64,000 nt of DNA from Leptodontidium sp. MPI-SDFR-AT-0119 (taxonomy: Eukaryota; Ascomycota; Leotiomycetes; Helotiales; Leptodontidiaceae). The notes under the pieces were generated by a model, which ran no database searches, was not told the DNA's origin, and was given only the letters and a program-made list of their open reading frames with translations. The DNA lies in contig JAHLEZ010000002.1 of NCBI GenBank assembly GCA_020726505.1, positions 5,394,001 through 5,458,000 of the forward strand. Direction: 5' to 3'. Made by a program: the position numbers and the translations under genes. Every line of letters starts with the position of its first letter. Positions within the stretch are counted from its first letter, which is position 1. This document shows, piece after piece, positions 1-11,546 of the stretch.

Positions 1-209
1 AGTTTCTTCGTACTGCGGAAATATGGTTTGTAAACTCTAGATGAGAGAATGAGCATGCCAGTCACCCTCAACTCTCTTTTGCGGAATGTGTTCTTACCTC
101 ATCGACTATTACCGCCTTTACTGTGCATTTCATGGAGACGCGTGGTTTGTTACTAGGGTTAAATGCACTTGAACATTAGCTCATCACTGAATAGTAGGAA
201 AGGGAAATC

Positions 210-1367
210 TCACATTGTGGCCTGTGAGATTGTTGCAGTGCGAGAAGACGCGGAAGTCGAAGCAGATGGACGGCGAGAAATTGGGATTGGCGGGAAGTTG
301 AAGTTCGACATTCTCTCCGAGGCAGCATCTGGAAGTATTGTGGTAGACCTGGACATAGAACCTGGAGACCTTTGCGCTGGGTCGTAAAAGTCCTCATGGA
401 ACACACTCGGTCCATATCCGCTGTCTTTCGAGCCGCTTCTTGATGGTACTGGTTTCCGCTTAAACTCATGAGGTCGCATCTCAGCACGAGCAATCTGGGC
501 TCCCTTGCTTTCATTCCGCTCGATCGATTTCCCCAGCCTTTCCCGATAGCCATCCAAGTCACTCTTCATCCGGCTAAGAAGCTCTATTTCTTCCTGATCT
601 CGGCCAGTATCGTCTGCTTCCCAGCTTTGCACAAGGTCCAAGAATAACTTCACGTCTACGTAAGACTTTCGGCCCTCTTCATAAATAGAATGATCCACAA
701 CGGCGTTGCTCATGGACGACGACGACGACGATGCTACTGGCAGCTCGATTGTTGAAAATGACCGTGCGGACGACCTCATGGCATAGGGCTCAGGTTGGTA
801 GTTTCGTAGAAGTTCCACCCGTTCCAGTCGAGAAAGTATCTCTTCCAAGTACTTGCTGTGTTTCTCGTGGTACGCCATCTGGAGCTTGTTGCTCTTCCTG
901 ATATTGTCAGCATCTGGCCAGGTTACCAAAAGCCTTGATACTCACCGATGTAAAAGCTGCAGATATACCACAACATATGTCATATGTCCTTCTAGTTTTC
1001 TTGAAAGGTGGTCCAGCTCAGCTTGCCCATCCCAGGTGTATGCGATAGCCGCACTAAGCCTCTCTCTGGTCTTCCTGTCCTTCTCCTCTTTCCAGTAAAC
1101 AGCTGCAGCTCCATTGAAAAGAGCTTCGCATCTCTCCAGGGTACTTTTGATATCTTTCAGTCTAATATAGACCTTTGTGTCCTGGCTTTCAAGTTCCTCC
1201 GTGAGCTCGCACAATGTCTTTTTGCAGCTTTGCACCTGTCCTTGAACATGCTCGAAGTGGCGTTGTGCTCCCCCGGGACCGTTGGAGTACGCTTTGATCA
1301 ACTTGTCGCAGATGCGAATGATAGTAATGACTTCTGTGGCAGCCCAGCCGTACATAGGATCCCCCAT
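210..1367 (-). CDS. Hypothetical protein with helical N-terminus and Ser-rich tail
   Basis: Two exons, complement(210..897, 946..1367), joined by a 48-nt GTGAGT...CAG intron (898-945) that restores one frame of 369 aa. The first ~140 residues are amphipathic and helical and begin MGDPMYGWAATEV. This resembles the N-terminal domain that fungal genomes place in front of STAND or ankyrin proteins, but no NACHT or P-loop follows. The middle is charged. It contains a run of serines encoded by a GAC/GTC-type microsatellite near 712-735. The C-terminal third is Ser/Arg/Pro-rich and looks disordered. I do not recognise a catalytic motif. It could be a signalling adaptor or a stand-alone remnant of a larger STAND gene. 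The splice is well supported; the function is unknown. Confidence 0.65.
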
Positions 1368-2143
1368 GCTGGCGGACTGGATAGAACCAGGCCCTGGTGA
1401 TCAAGGAGCTTGGATTGTGGGGTGTTATGTTCATGTCCTACATACCGACTAGATGCCTAGACTTTCGAAATTCAAACCTCAGCCCTGTCAGACTGATCAC
1501 AGCCGATAGTGGAAGGACACCGCTTCACCAACAATGCTCCCTGAGCCGCCTGCAGGATATTGGCTTGCGTGGCTGGCGAGACACGGGATGTCAAACCAAC
1601 AGGGCGTTGAGCACGTTGCCGAATGATTTGATACGGTTGATCCGAGTACCGAAATCAATATTCAACCGCAATCCGATGTAACTGCTCCCCCCATGGGTCT
1701 CAGGTTCCTCTACGCTCGGTATCTGAATGTGGACATTCCCGATTGGGGTGTTCGTCTCAACTTGGGAGTGTTACATTGGCAGATTTTGTAAGTCCGGGAT
1801 GAGACTTGCATTGGCAAGAATGAAATTGAAATCTACATACCGAAGCTTTGAGTTGACAGGAGATTCGCAATACATTTGACATTGCGGCAACAATCAATCT
1901 ACCTTCGCCAATTCGACCAGTCTACGTCTCGCATGATGGAACTCTCTGTGCACTGTCATTCCTTTGCCTTTCGAAGACCCCCGGCTGCTCACCCACCCTA
2001 CTTCGCCTTCTTCCAATATTCCCCCTTTCTCTTTCTCCTAAATGATTTCTCTCGAATGCTTGCCGTTTCTTCTACCGCCTCACCAGGTCTCTTGGCATCA
2101 ACCAAGGAGGGGATCACCGCATTCATTTAATCAACAAAGTACC
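1368..2143. other. Intergenic, nothing recognised
   Basis: About 780 bases upstream of the minus-strand gene at 210-1367. Short open frames here lack coding character. Polypyrimidine-rich stretches occur around 1990-2040. I see no RNA gene or repeat. Confidence 0.4.
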
Positions 2144-2398
2144 ATGTCGGACAACCTAACAGCCATCGGCAGATTGGGTTCGGGACGAGCCGCAAGCCCA
2201 TGCGCTCCTTTTCAAGACGAGGATAGAGAGAGAGGAAGAAGGTGTACCGCCAGCCCATGTGCTCCGCGCCAGGACATGGCCGGTTCGCCTGCTGGGGAGA
2301 CGCAAAGAAAGCCCATTGCCAGCTCTTGCGCTTCCTACGATTCGGGCGAATGGGAGGGTATCAGAAGCATCCTGTTCGAGGAAAAGGGAGCAATATGA
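2144..2398 (+). CDS. Possible small protein with SPCAP repeats
   Basis: An 84-codon frame starting ATG TCG GAC AAC carries three spaced copies of a short motif: ASPCAPFQD, ASPCAPRQD and ASSCASYDS, with acidic and basic linkers. The motif recurs at protein level with different codons, which argues mildly for a translated product. No signal peptide is visible. The frame may continue through an unrecognised splice, because an alternative frame stays open past the stop with a charged sequence (EQYEYEELRARDNE). No family recognised. It may also be a chance frame. Confidence 0.3.
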   Translation: MSDNLTAIGRLGSGRAASPCAPFQDEDRERGRRCTASPCAPRQDMAGSPAGETQRKPIASSCASYDSGEWEGIRSILFEEKGAI

Positions 2399-2560
2399 AT
2401 ATGAAGAACTTCGAGCCAGGGATAACGAGGTAACCGTGACATGTTCTTCCATAGGAGCTTGATATCTGTACCTACGCCTCTTTACGGATTGAGAATGGCT
2501 AGCAGTACGCGAACGACAGTAAACAAACATCAATTTCAAGTGAAGGAATCAGAAAAGAAC

Positions 2561-3582
2561 TCATCGTGTAGCATTAACATATCCGGCCAATTCCTTCTCC
2601 GTCCAATCCCATAATTTGTCTGCCAACTCCTCGTTCTGGCTCCACTTACTTCCCTGTCCACTCACTCCCACAGGAGTATAATACTCCCCTCCCTGCACAA
2701 CATCTTTCTTCCCCACAGCCGCCCACAGCTGGTTCAGAGCTCCTTTCTCCACACCGGTGTACACATAACTCTTTCCCTTATCCAGTAACTTCCCAAGTCC
2801 CATATACCCACTGAACGTCGATCGATAGAGCTCGGTATCAACAACACCAGGGTGAACAGCCACAGCCTTGATGCCTTTCTCTCCATACCTCTTTTGCAAT
2901 GATTTGGCAAAAAGTATATTCGCCAGCTTCGACTGAGCATACCGACACCAAGTCGAAGAGCCATTCATATCCGTCTTCAGATCCGGGAAAGATATCCCAC
3001 TCCACGGCGCATATACATGCCCTATAGACGAAAGGCTGATAACCCTGACATCAGAACCCGGCTCCTGCGCAGTCTTAACCAGCGTAGGGAGTAGCAACTT
3101 CGTTAAGAGCGCATGTCCAACATGGTTCGTACCGAATTGTATCTCGTATCCCTCTGTAGTCATCCCAGGCGGCGTGGCCATAATCCCCGCGTTCAGAAAC
3201 AGCAGATCCAACCTCCCCTCCTTTGTCGTAAACTCCCGCGCGCATTCCTGCACCGACGAGAGAGATGTGAGATCGCAATGTATATACGTTATCGGTGCAG
3301 AGGGAACGATAGATTGGAGCTCCTGGATTGCAGCTTCGGCTTTCGATTGGGTGCGCGCAGCGAGGTAGATGCGCTTGGGATTGTGTTTGGAGAGTTGCAG
3401 GATCGTTTGCTTTCCCAGCCCGACGTTACCTGGGGGAGAGTCAGTACTGTACGCACTGTACGCAGTGTGAGGGGAGGATGGTTTATACCGCCAGTGATAA
3501 ATATTACTTTGCCATCAAGGGCTGGAATGTCAGTATCTGCGTTGAACGAGACAACGTTTCTAGGGATGACGCCGTAAAGCAT
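2561..3582 (-). CDS. Short-chain dehydrogenase/reductase
   Basis: Two exons, complement(2561..3429, 3489..3582), 59-nt intron, 320 aa. Classical SDR features are in order: the nucleotide-binding TGGNVGLG at residues 30-37, which is split by the intron and so confirms the splice; NAG at 111-113; the catalytic Ser region VISLSS at 161-166; and YAQSK with Tyr195 and Lys199. The fold is the NAD(P)-dependent Rossmann type. The overall pattern, with a PGVVDT segment after the active site, resembles retinol dehydrogenase/WWOX-like fungal SDRs, whose substrates are usually unknown. Length is normal for the family. No signal peptide. The start is the first in-frame ATG (LYGVIPRN). The next gene upstream is also on the minus strand, about 600 bases away, so they are probably independent units. 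Confidence 0.9.
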
Positions 3583-4179
3583 ATTGGTGGTTTTCTGCTA
3601 ATTCTGCAAGTCCTAAAAATTGTATAGGTTTCCAATGGTCTGGGAAGATAAAGAGGGTATAATTTCAGAGGTCAGTGGCCATCAGGGCGGTTGTGGGTGG
3701 TAGGAGTGAATTGAAGACATGGCATGTCGTTGAAGTTCAACTCGCGGGGTTGGCTTGCTGGGGGCTTAGCGGCTTGTCCGGCAGGCCTGGGATATCTTTC
3801 ATCCTATCTGCAAGTATATCTTCAAGTGAAGCATGTCCATATCAGTCGCGGGCATGTCATGGCAATTGCTGTGATCGAATCGAGGAGTTCTGAAATCCAG
3901 ACTAGCTTTGATGTTCCTGTTCCACCAGTCAGGCAAATCCACAGTCAGCACCAAGGCTCAATGAGCGAAGGGAACATCAAGTGATGCCAATTCCATCGCA
4001 GAAACAAGAACATATACGTCCTAGCTTTTAGTCTCTCTTCTGACACTAGATCTTGCAAACAGTATCTTATTGCTTGACGTTATCGGGCTTCAAAGGGTAT
4101 CAATTTTGGAAGCCTTAAAGCTCGCACTGTTCCATCTGCTCCGACAGTCCAGACCAAGTGACCTCCTAAGTCTCAATCC
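3583..4179. other. Intergenic between SDR and carbonic-anhydrase-like gene
   Basis: About 600 bases holding the SDR promoter and the 3' flank of the gene at 4180-4886. Open frames on the plus strand (for example 3675-3984) look non-coding. No repeat or RNA seen. Confidence 0.4.
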
Positions 4180-4886
4180 TCAGTTCTCCTTGTCTTCCAC
4201 CAACCTCACACATGAATTCTTTGCCTTGTCGTATACAAATGCGTGTATCTGGAGCCCTCTCTCTTCGATAGCCTTCTGCACATTCGTCTGTCTCTTCAGC
4301 CACCCGACCTCTGCCAGCACATATACCTCCTCCAGTCTTCGATGTCGGCAGTAGTCGTCTAATCTGGACTTGACTCTCTCGAGATGGTTTTCATTCATGT
4401 GGTGGAGTTTAGTGATATTCCTGTATTTCCAATCAGTAAAGCTCATTCTCTACCTCTTCCGCTTTTTTATGTGGAAAACATACTTGTGCCATCCTCCCAA
4501 TTCACTACCATCTCCCTTGTCAATCAAAGCACAATCATAATGTCCACAAACAACGATATGATCAACCTATTCCTCCCCAGGTCAGCTTTCTATTCCATCA
4601 CCCGTGTCCTCTCTCAAAACACCGAACATACCTTCAACAAATCCACACACCATTCCACCGCACTCTCACTACTCAAATCCCCATTACTCAAGATATTCCC
4701 AAGATTCCTATGCACGAAGATCTCATCTGGCAGAACTCCCAATGTCTCTGTCTCGACGATCAAGCTGTCACTACATCCCACCCACATCACATGTGGTTTC
4801 GGCGTCCCAGTACTGGGGATGAATCCTGGCTGCACCGGTACCGCAGCGTACTCCTTTCGAATGACGTTCTGAAAAGCGTACGGCAT
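4180..4886 (-). CDS. Beta-carbonic-anhydrase-like protein
   Basis: Three exons, complement(4180..4420, 4484..4566, 4632..4886), 192 aa, introns of 63 and 65 nt. The beta-class layout is clear: GCSDS near residues 37-41, HRNLGN about 25 residues later, and VCGHYDC at 91-97. The presumed zinc ligands are Cys38, His94 and Cys97. In catalytic beta-CAs the motif reads C-x-D-S-R; here the arginine is replaced by leucine (CSDSLI), so the Asp-Arg dyad is broken. Either activity is altered, or this belongs to a divergent CA-like group. I chose the ATG at 4886 (MPYAFQNV); an upstream in-frame ATG at 4952 would add 22 unconvincing residues. No targeting signal is evident. The third exon carries the helical C-terminus of the fold. 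Confidence 0.8.
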
Positions 4887-6002
4887 CTTCAAAGTATGCA
4901 GAATAGTGGGATTTGGATTCAAATACCAATGCAAACAAAATATGCAGCACACGCCAACAAGTCAAGCAAAACCAAGAAATATACAAAGCAAACTAGGTTA
5001 TCTACTCTACTCAGCTCCAACAGATAGGTACAGTACTGTTCTCCACCCCCTCTTTCCGCCTCCTTGCAGCAAAAGGCAGTGAGCGCAGTGCAGTTCCAAT
5101 CGCTGGATCCAGAACGCAAAAAACCTTAAAGTTGACTGGAAAAACCACGCCACCTTCCGCGAAATCACACCACAAACCCGCAAATACTCGGGGAAAGTTG
5201 GGATCACCCGCCTCCACCGGCCATGCGAGACGAATCGTTCTTGAACCGGGGAACAAGTGAACAAGGGATCCCACGCAGAGACCCAAGGCTTTGGGTAGTG
5301 TAAGAAAGAGTGGAAGGTGGCCCGCCCCCGGTGCTGCTGAATGTGAGGGAGTGACTGCAGCTGGAGATGTCGCAGAGTGGGGTGGGTATTTGTGCAAACG
5401 GGTGGTTTGTGCGTTAATCTGGTATCTGCCTCCCTACTGTTTACTTTTCAAGACGAAGATAGTCATATTACAGCACTATAAAGGTTTTGAAAAGACCTTC
5501 CGAAAATCAGTTCACGGAGTTGTCATTTTCCAAAACAATGGTGTTTGGAGGGGTCGTCAAAGCACAGGATGAAAGCTTAGCCACTCGCATTACCCCGCTA
5601 AATATCCCTCACTTTGAGGCATTTTTCTGATTTCTATTTCTGGGATTATTTCTTTCCTAGAGATCTTGTTCCATCTTGAGGCTTGAGGCATGTACTTACT
5701 ACAAGCTGTTTTTCTCGTGTTTGCCAAGGTGTCAAGAATTGCTTGTGCTGCTTGGCTAACCGCGGCGTTTGGCTATCATCGTGTGCGAAGATTAGTGGGA
5801 ATACTCGTAGTATCACACAGATCCCAATCACTTTTGAAACATTAATGAACAATAGGCTGATGCTGAGACCAAACATTATTTTACTATCCTGGTTTACAAA
5901 TCGATGGCCAAACATGGTCAGCCATTCTCCTCCTGAACGCCCCATTCCCCTCCCAACCCCCAACGTTGGGACAACCCTTACCGGTATCCCAACTCCAAAG
6001 AT
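4887..6002. other. Intergenic, no gene recognised
   Basis: About 1.1 kb between two minus-strand genes. It contains the promoter of the carbonic-anhydrase-like gene and the 3' flank of the CSC1 gene. Open frames on both strands are short and compositionally random. Confidence 0.4.
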
Positions 6003-8936
6003 CTAATAATCAACCCTCTTCTCCCAAATAGGCACATCCTCCAACCGTCCCTGGTTCTCGTAATCCCAAACCACCTTCCCCTTCTCATTGAAGCTGGCGA
6101 AATTATCACTGATCTCCACGACTTCGCTCGAATCCTTAACCTCACGCTGCGATATCCCCATCGTATCCCGCACAATCCACAGACGCGGGATAGGGCTCGT
6201 GAGCGCAGGGTCGTAATACGCCAGCGCTTCTTCCTCTGCTGTGTATTGCGGTGGAGGATAATCCGGCATCAGGGATTGCACTCGCGAGTGTGATTTGAAC
6301 TTTCGTGGATCCCAGAGTTTGGTGAACCAATTCGCTTTCATGGCGCCGAACTTGGATGCCTCGCCCATCTGTGCTTCGGTTGGAGGAACGCCAGCTTTCT
6401 TGAAATCGTAAGACTTATGGTCGGTGGTGGCGAAGAGGGAGATTTGGTCGCCCTCGAAGCTGTCGGGGAGATACATCGTGAGTGGCTTCAAGGCGTGGCG
6501 CATCACTGCGTGGTAGATTGCTGTGAACAATAGAAAGAAACCCATGAGTCCAACGTGTGGCCATGATTTGGCGATGGCGAAGAGACCGAGGAGGCAAACC
6601 TCTCCCAGGTATACACCGACCATGAGTTGTTGGAGGGCACGAGCATAAGCAGCGCCTTTGGTGTCGACGTTGTTGGTTAACACGTAGAAGGAATTATAAC
6701 GGACTGCTAGGTAGATGAGACCGAAACCAACGAAAGCGAAGCCCATGACTAAGGGGGCGATGATCGAATATGCAATTGCTTTGTGCAAGTCAGTACTTGC
6801 AGATGATGGGTACGGGAGGTTGAGAACTAACCGATGACGCCCATGTTGCCGAACTTGGGATACAGAGATCCCCATCCAAGGCCGGCCAATGTGATGTAGC
6901 GATTGAAAATCTTGCGTGGTGACTTGTCCAGGAATTTCCCAATGACGGTAAACATGGCAAGCGCTCCAATGTTCAGCAGATCTCCAGCTGCGATACCCAG
7001 ACCCAACACAATGATATACGAGATGAAGAAATTAGAAGCTTTGGGCAAGCTCTGAGAAAGAAGCGTCAAGGCCGAAGATGGTTCGTTAATGATATCCGTG
7101 ACGACTGAAGCTGCACCGGAGGAGAATGTGGTTACGAGGAAAACCTGGATGACTTGGAAAGCCATGTACCACGACTGCGTCTTCAGTTCGACTGCTGGGA
7201 GAGTAACCTCTCCACTGAGTTTCGCCATCCCTAGATATTGTCAGCGCATATTCATGTCAGGGATGAGAATTCGGCCTACATCGACAGACAATTGGAACCA
7301 GCGCCATCAGAACGGCGAGCATGACTGAGGGCAAAAGACCTGTAACAACACCCAAGACCTGACTTGGAATTTTTTCAATGAAACTCAGGAATGGAACCTC
7401 TGCAGAAACATATTAGCTCAATTCGTCGCAAATCAGTAATGGGGAGACGTACTATCAGTCAAGTAGTTGATCTGACTGATCGTACCGACCACTGCGACAG
7501 GAATAGCCCAGAAGACGATCATCAACACAATAAAAGTTGTAGTTGCGAACTTCCTCAATTTTCTCTGCATCTTGCTGACACGAAGATTGGCCCAGATAAT
7601 CTCTTTTGGCGTGGCGCTTATTGCACGAGGATACATCTTGGGGTCTTTCCTGGGGGTCATTCTTCGGTATGCGGCTTCAGCAGCTTGCTGAGTGTGGAAT
7701 TCGACAAAGACAGCTGGAAGAAGCTTTCCCTCAAATTTCTGTTGCGTGCTCTGTGCCTTTTCGACCTCGGGGACAAGTCTCCTGAGCTCGCTTCGAGTCC
7801 ATTCGATGGTATCAACTTTCTTCCCGATCAATGGGATCTTTCCGAGACGGTGTGTAGGGCGATCCTTGTCCTTCATGAATCTGGCTCCTGGGAGTGCGAC
7901 TTCCGCATCGGCGCCATCAGCTGCTGGCGCTGCATCTTTCCTACTGTCGTTCTTCTTCTCCCACTTTAGACGTCTCTTGTTAGCAGTTTGGACCAGCTTG
8001 ATCTCTGCTCCCTCGAGCTTCATCGCGTCCTTGTCTCGCTCCTCGACTTTCTCGGTCAATTCCTTGCAATCAGTCGCCAACCAGGATCTCTTCATTGCTC
8101 CTCCAAACAGAGCAGCTAGCTTTTCCTGATTCTGATATTCGACAGGGACATCGGTGAACAGGACCGTACGTGAGGAAATGCGAGCGGCATTGAAAGGAGA
8201 GAGAAGGTAGGAATGGCGGATATTGATGAAGTAAATCGTTTCGCGAGTAATAACATACATTACAAAACCTGGACATGTTAGCAAAGCTATGACATCCCTG
8301 AATGTCACGTACTGAAAAATATCCATGATACGAAAACGTGTGCATAGTATCTGTTGTGTTGATTGTCCGGGATATTGGCGAAGGACAAGAGGTCAAATTC
8401 CTTGCCCGTTCCACCAGCTGTCGCATTGACAGGAAACAGAATTGGAAATGTGATACAGCAACCAATGAAGCAGATGACGGTCAACATCTTGATGAATCGA
8501 AGGTACAGGTAGCCATCGAGGGATTGATGGTTGAGAACATATTCATCATCCAAGCCTCGGAATGGCGCGATCCAGCTGAACTTTCCTGGTGGGAGGTCCT
8601 TCGATTTTTCACTTGCAACTCTGTCAGTCGAGCTTTCCGATTTCAATGCGCTTTACATACCTCTCGTAGAGTGTTTCCAGATATGTGCGCGGTCTGTAGA
8701 CACGCTTCTGTTTTGTTCTGAGGACCAAGAAGATACCGACAAACGCGGCGGCTTGGAGACCGACAGGAATCAAAGTTGACAAGAAAGCAGAGAGAGAGGA
8801 ACTGTTCTTGTCCGAACTGGTCGCTGTGCCTGAGCCAGCAGTATCAGCTGTAACTGAGGTAGACTGGGAGTATTGTCAATCCAACGAATTCCAGTGATTA
8901 AGATGGTCAACTACTGTGATGACAGGTACATACCAT
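6003..8936 (-). CDS. CSC1/OSCA/TMEM63-family cation channel (DUF221, RSN1-like)
   Basis: Seven exons, complement(6003..6778, 6832..7230, 7280..7399, 7453..8268, 8313..8611, 8661..8863, 8934..8936), 871 aa. Introns are 44-70 nt with good GT-AG ends and phases that all agree. Order: a short Ser/Thr-rich lumenal or extracellular N-terminus; a first membrane helix around residues 32-52; two more helices flanking the FSFVMYVI region; a large cytosolic domain with the RNA-recognition-like fold of this family, ending in the conserved ...SATPKEIIWANL; then the multi-helix channel core; and a hydrophilic tail ending in the typical WDYEN...EKRV. The family forms hyperosmolality- or mechanically gated calcium-permeable channels. 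The first coding exon is only the ATG. No other methionine precedes the first helix, so this start is forced. A TGACGTCA motif lies ~630 bases upstream. Confidence 0.92.
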
Positions 8937-10138
8937 TTTGTCAACCCGCGACTTCGGCGCGTTTCAATGATCTCCAGCTGTTGTAGAAGCCCAAAAGTCA
9001 AGAATTCCCAAAAAGAAGTTCGCGACAAACGGCGGCACTGGGTTATGTAAACTCTTTCTCCCACTTCAAGATTTCCCCTCAGAACCTGAACACCAGGTTC
9101 CCTTGGCCGCCGAAGCTAACGAGGGTCACAATTTCCCATAAACAACACGATAATGGTAAAGATAGGGATCGACAGGCTGTAGCGCGTGAAAGCGTCATCC
9201 CCGCTGTGGCTTGCAGGACGAAATGGCAGATCATTTCTTTCACTGGAAGGGAAGTCTAGACTGCTTTGCCTGACATGTGGCATCGCGGAACCATTGCCTG
9301 CCTGCCAGTCAGATGCCGAGACAAACGCATAGCGGCTCCCTATGTTTGGGTTATTGCGGTAGTTGCCAGGACAGAGCAGCTGAAAATTTACTGGTAGTCT
9401 ATTGACTTATTACTAGAAGAACAGTTGGTGAATTTCCGTTTGAAGCTTCGGAGGCTCTTTCAAATAAACACCTCCACGTTGTGATATCTCATGTCGTATA
9501 GAGTGGAACAGGGTTGAGCAGATTCCATGTGGTAACCTTGTGGAATGTACGGTACCAAGACCTGACGTCAACTACAACTCTCACATCCTGCCTTGGTCTC
9601 TAGCCACGATTCTGACACTCGTCAATCGCGATCCTTGATCGGGAGAGTTCCGACTAAGAGTCCTCGTTTCGCTAGTTGCAGAACTATTGGCAAGCGATCA
9701 GTCGCGTCATGATAACTGGTCCTGTTGTCTCTCTTGTGATTGGGCACTGGAACAGAGTCTTCACTTGGCGACCATAAAATGCCAGCTTTGGATCAGGAAA
9801 CAATCGTTCAGCTGAAAGAAACGTCTTTGGGTCGGGAAGTGTGAAATCCGAGAGTGAAGAGGTTGTAGGGTAATTGTGATAGGAGAAGGTTGAGTGAGTT
9901 GTTGAGTTTCCTCGGCAAAGACATCGGTCAATCATGTGAAGCTCAGCCCCGCATCGAGCCCCTCAGCGCTTCGATTTGAATGGAAATGAACAGTTTTTTG
10001 GGTACTATTTTGAATAATACATTCTGAAAACACATCACCCTGCCAACACGAAATAACTGATAGATTTTCCTAAAGATCATGTTACAGTACTACAGTTAGA
10101 AAGTGGGAAGTTCGGCTACTTTGTCAATCGAATGGAGA
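8937..10138. other. Intergenic, promoter side of the CSC1 gene
   Basis: About 1.2 kb between the CSC1 start and the 3' end of the nitrilase gene. I find no convincing coding frame. A palindromic TGACGTCA lies at 9563-9570. Otherwise unremarkable. Confidence 0.4.
9563..9570. promoter_or_regulatory. CRE-like palindrome TGACGTCA
   Basis: Perfect 8-bp bZIP half-site palindrome (CREB/ATF type). It lies about 630 bases upstream of the CSC1 start. In fungi such sites bind Atf1-type osmotic-stress factors, which would fit an osmosensing channel, but the distance is large and chance occurrence is possible. Confidence 0.3.
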
Positions 10139-11546
10139 TCACGGAGGAGGACTGATGTCCAATCCCTCCACCGTCAATTTAAACGAATCATTCCTAGAAG
10201 CAGTTAATACACCCAGGGAGCAGAGGAGCAAAAACCATCGGCGAATAAACATACCTGGAATAACTCCCTCCAACATCAAGATCCAAGCGACCGCGAAGGC
10301 AATCTTCAAAGTCGACATCAACAGTGAGAAGCCCATTCTCATCATCCCACAGTGGCCCAGAAAGAACATCCCCAAGAGGCGAAATAATGCAAGATCCGCC
10401 CCGGGATACAAACTCGGATGGATCTGGCTTCGCCGATGGCTTCTGAAATACGCCACTTGTACTCTTTGGTCCGGGGAGAGCGATTTCGTGGCCATCCTCG
10501 GTGTAAGTGGACTTTCTCCTCAATCTCGATGCCGGGGGGGATCCGTTCGTACTGGAACTTTCCGTAACAGCAACATCATCTGTATCTTTCATCCCACAGA
10601 GAATAATTTCATTCCCTTCCTCGGTATAAGTAGATTTCCTCCTCCTCATCGTCGAAGGTGTAGGAGTGATATTGGTCGAGTGACCGTTGACAGCCTTTTC
10701 TTCTCCGTTGTGTTCTGTGATCCAACTTGGAAGATTCGATTTTGTCATGCATTGATTTGAACTCAGAACCACACATCGACCCTCGCAGGCGATTGTCCTC
10801 ATGAGAGGCAACCATGTATCCCGTCCATCTGCAGTTGGGGCCAGGTAGAGATTGACGTTCTGGCTGTAAAGGGACTGTCGAAGGAGGGGCATGTAATTCT
10901 CCCAGCAGATGGCCGAGGCCAGAGTGAGCTTCACGCCCTTGATGGTCGTCGTGACCGCGCGGAGGGATGAAGGCTGTCCTTGACCCCAAATCAAACGTTC
11001 GCTCCCTGTCTGCTCAATTATTAGTAAAGTAAGATTACCAAGATGCGCTGCCTGCATTGGCTTCCAACATACCGGCATAACCTTTCTTCTCTTCCCCAAA
11101 ACGCCTTCCTTTGGACACACATACAAAACAGCACAGTATAGAGTCCCACCAGATCTTTCCACGCATCCCGTAGCAATAAACACGCCCGTCTCCTTCGCAA
11201 TTCTCTCCAGCTCTTCTCTCGTACCATCACCTCTCACCCCTCCCTTTGGAAGCTCCAATTCCTTGTCCACCCACTTCCTACCCGCTCCCTCCGGTGTATC
11301 TCCCAAATCCACAGCATCCTTGAAGTAATGCAGGAATTGCTCTCTGCCTTCCGGTCTTCGTGCACCAACCGCAGCTCCAAATGTAGCTGTTCGAGGGTAT
11401 CCGCCGAGGTAGGCTTCAGGGAAGAGGATCAGATCGACGGATTGGGAGCGTGCTCGTCTGGCTGTTTGTTCGAGGGCTGCAAGGGTCTCGGAAGTGGTGG
11501 AGAGCGTGTGGGATTGTGCCACTGCTAGACGGAGTGTCTGCGCCAT
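10139..11546 (-). CDS. Nitrilase-family carbon-nitrogen hydrolase
   Basis: Three exons, complement(10139..10193, 10255..11009, 11073..11546), 427 aa. The Glu-Lys-Cys triad is visible as LFPEAYLGG (Glu44), GKRRKVMP (Lys155) and AICWENY (Cys193). The [10 protein letters not shown] context is the nitrilase branch, which converts nitriles to carboxylic acid and ammonia. The first intron (63 nt, 11010-11072) is a multiple of three with no stop, yet it must be removed: it splits the conserved [15 protein letters not shown] segment. The second intron (61 nt) is needed to reach the true end, [18 protein letters not shown]. Roughly residues 275-345 form an insertion with two copies of an [12 protein letters not shown] motif. 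Start [11 protein letters not shown] is chosen over an in-frame ATG seven codons upstream because nitrilases begin directly with this strand. Probably cytosolic. Confidence 0.92.
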
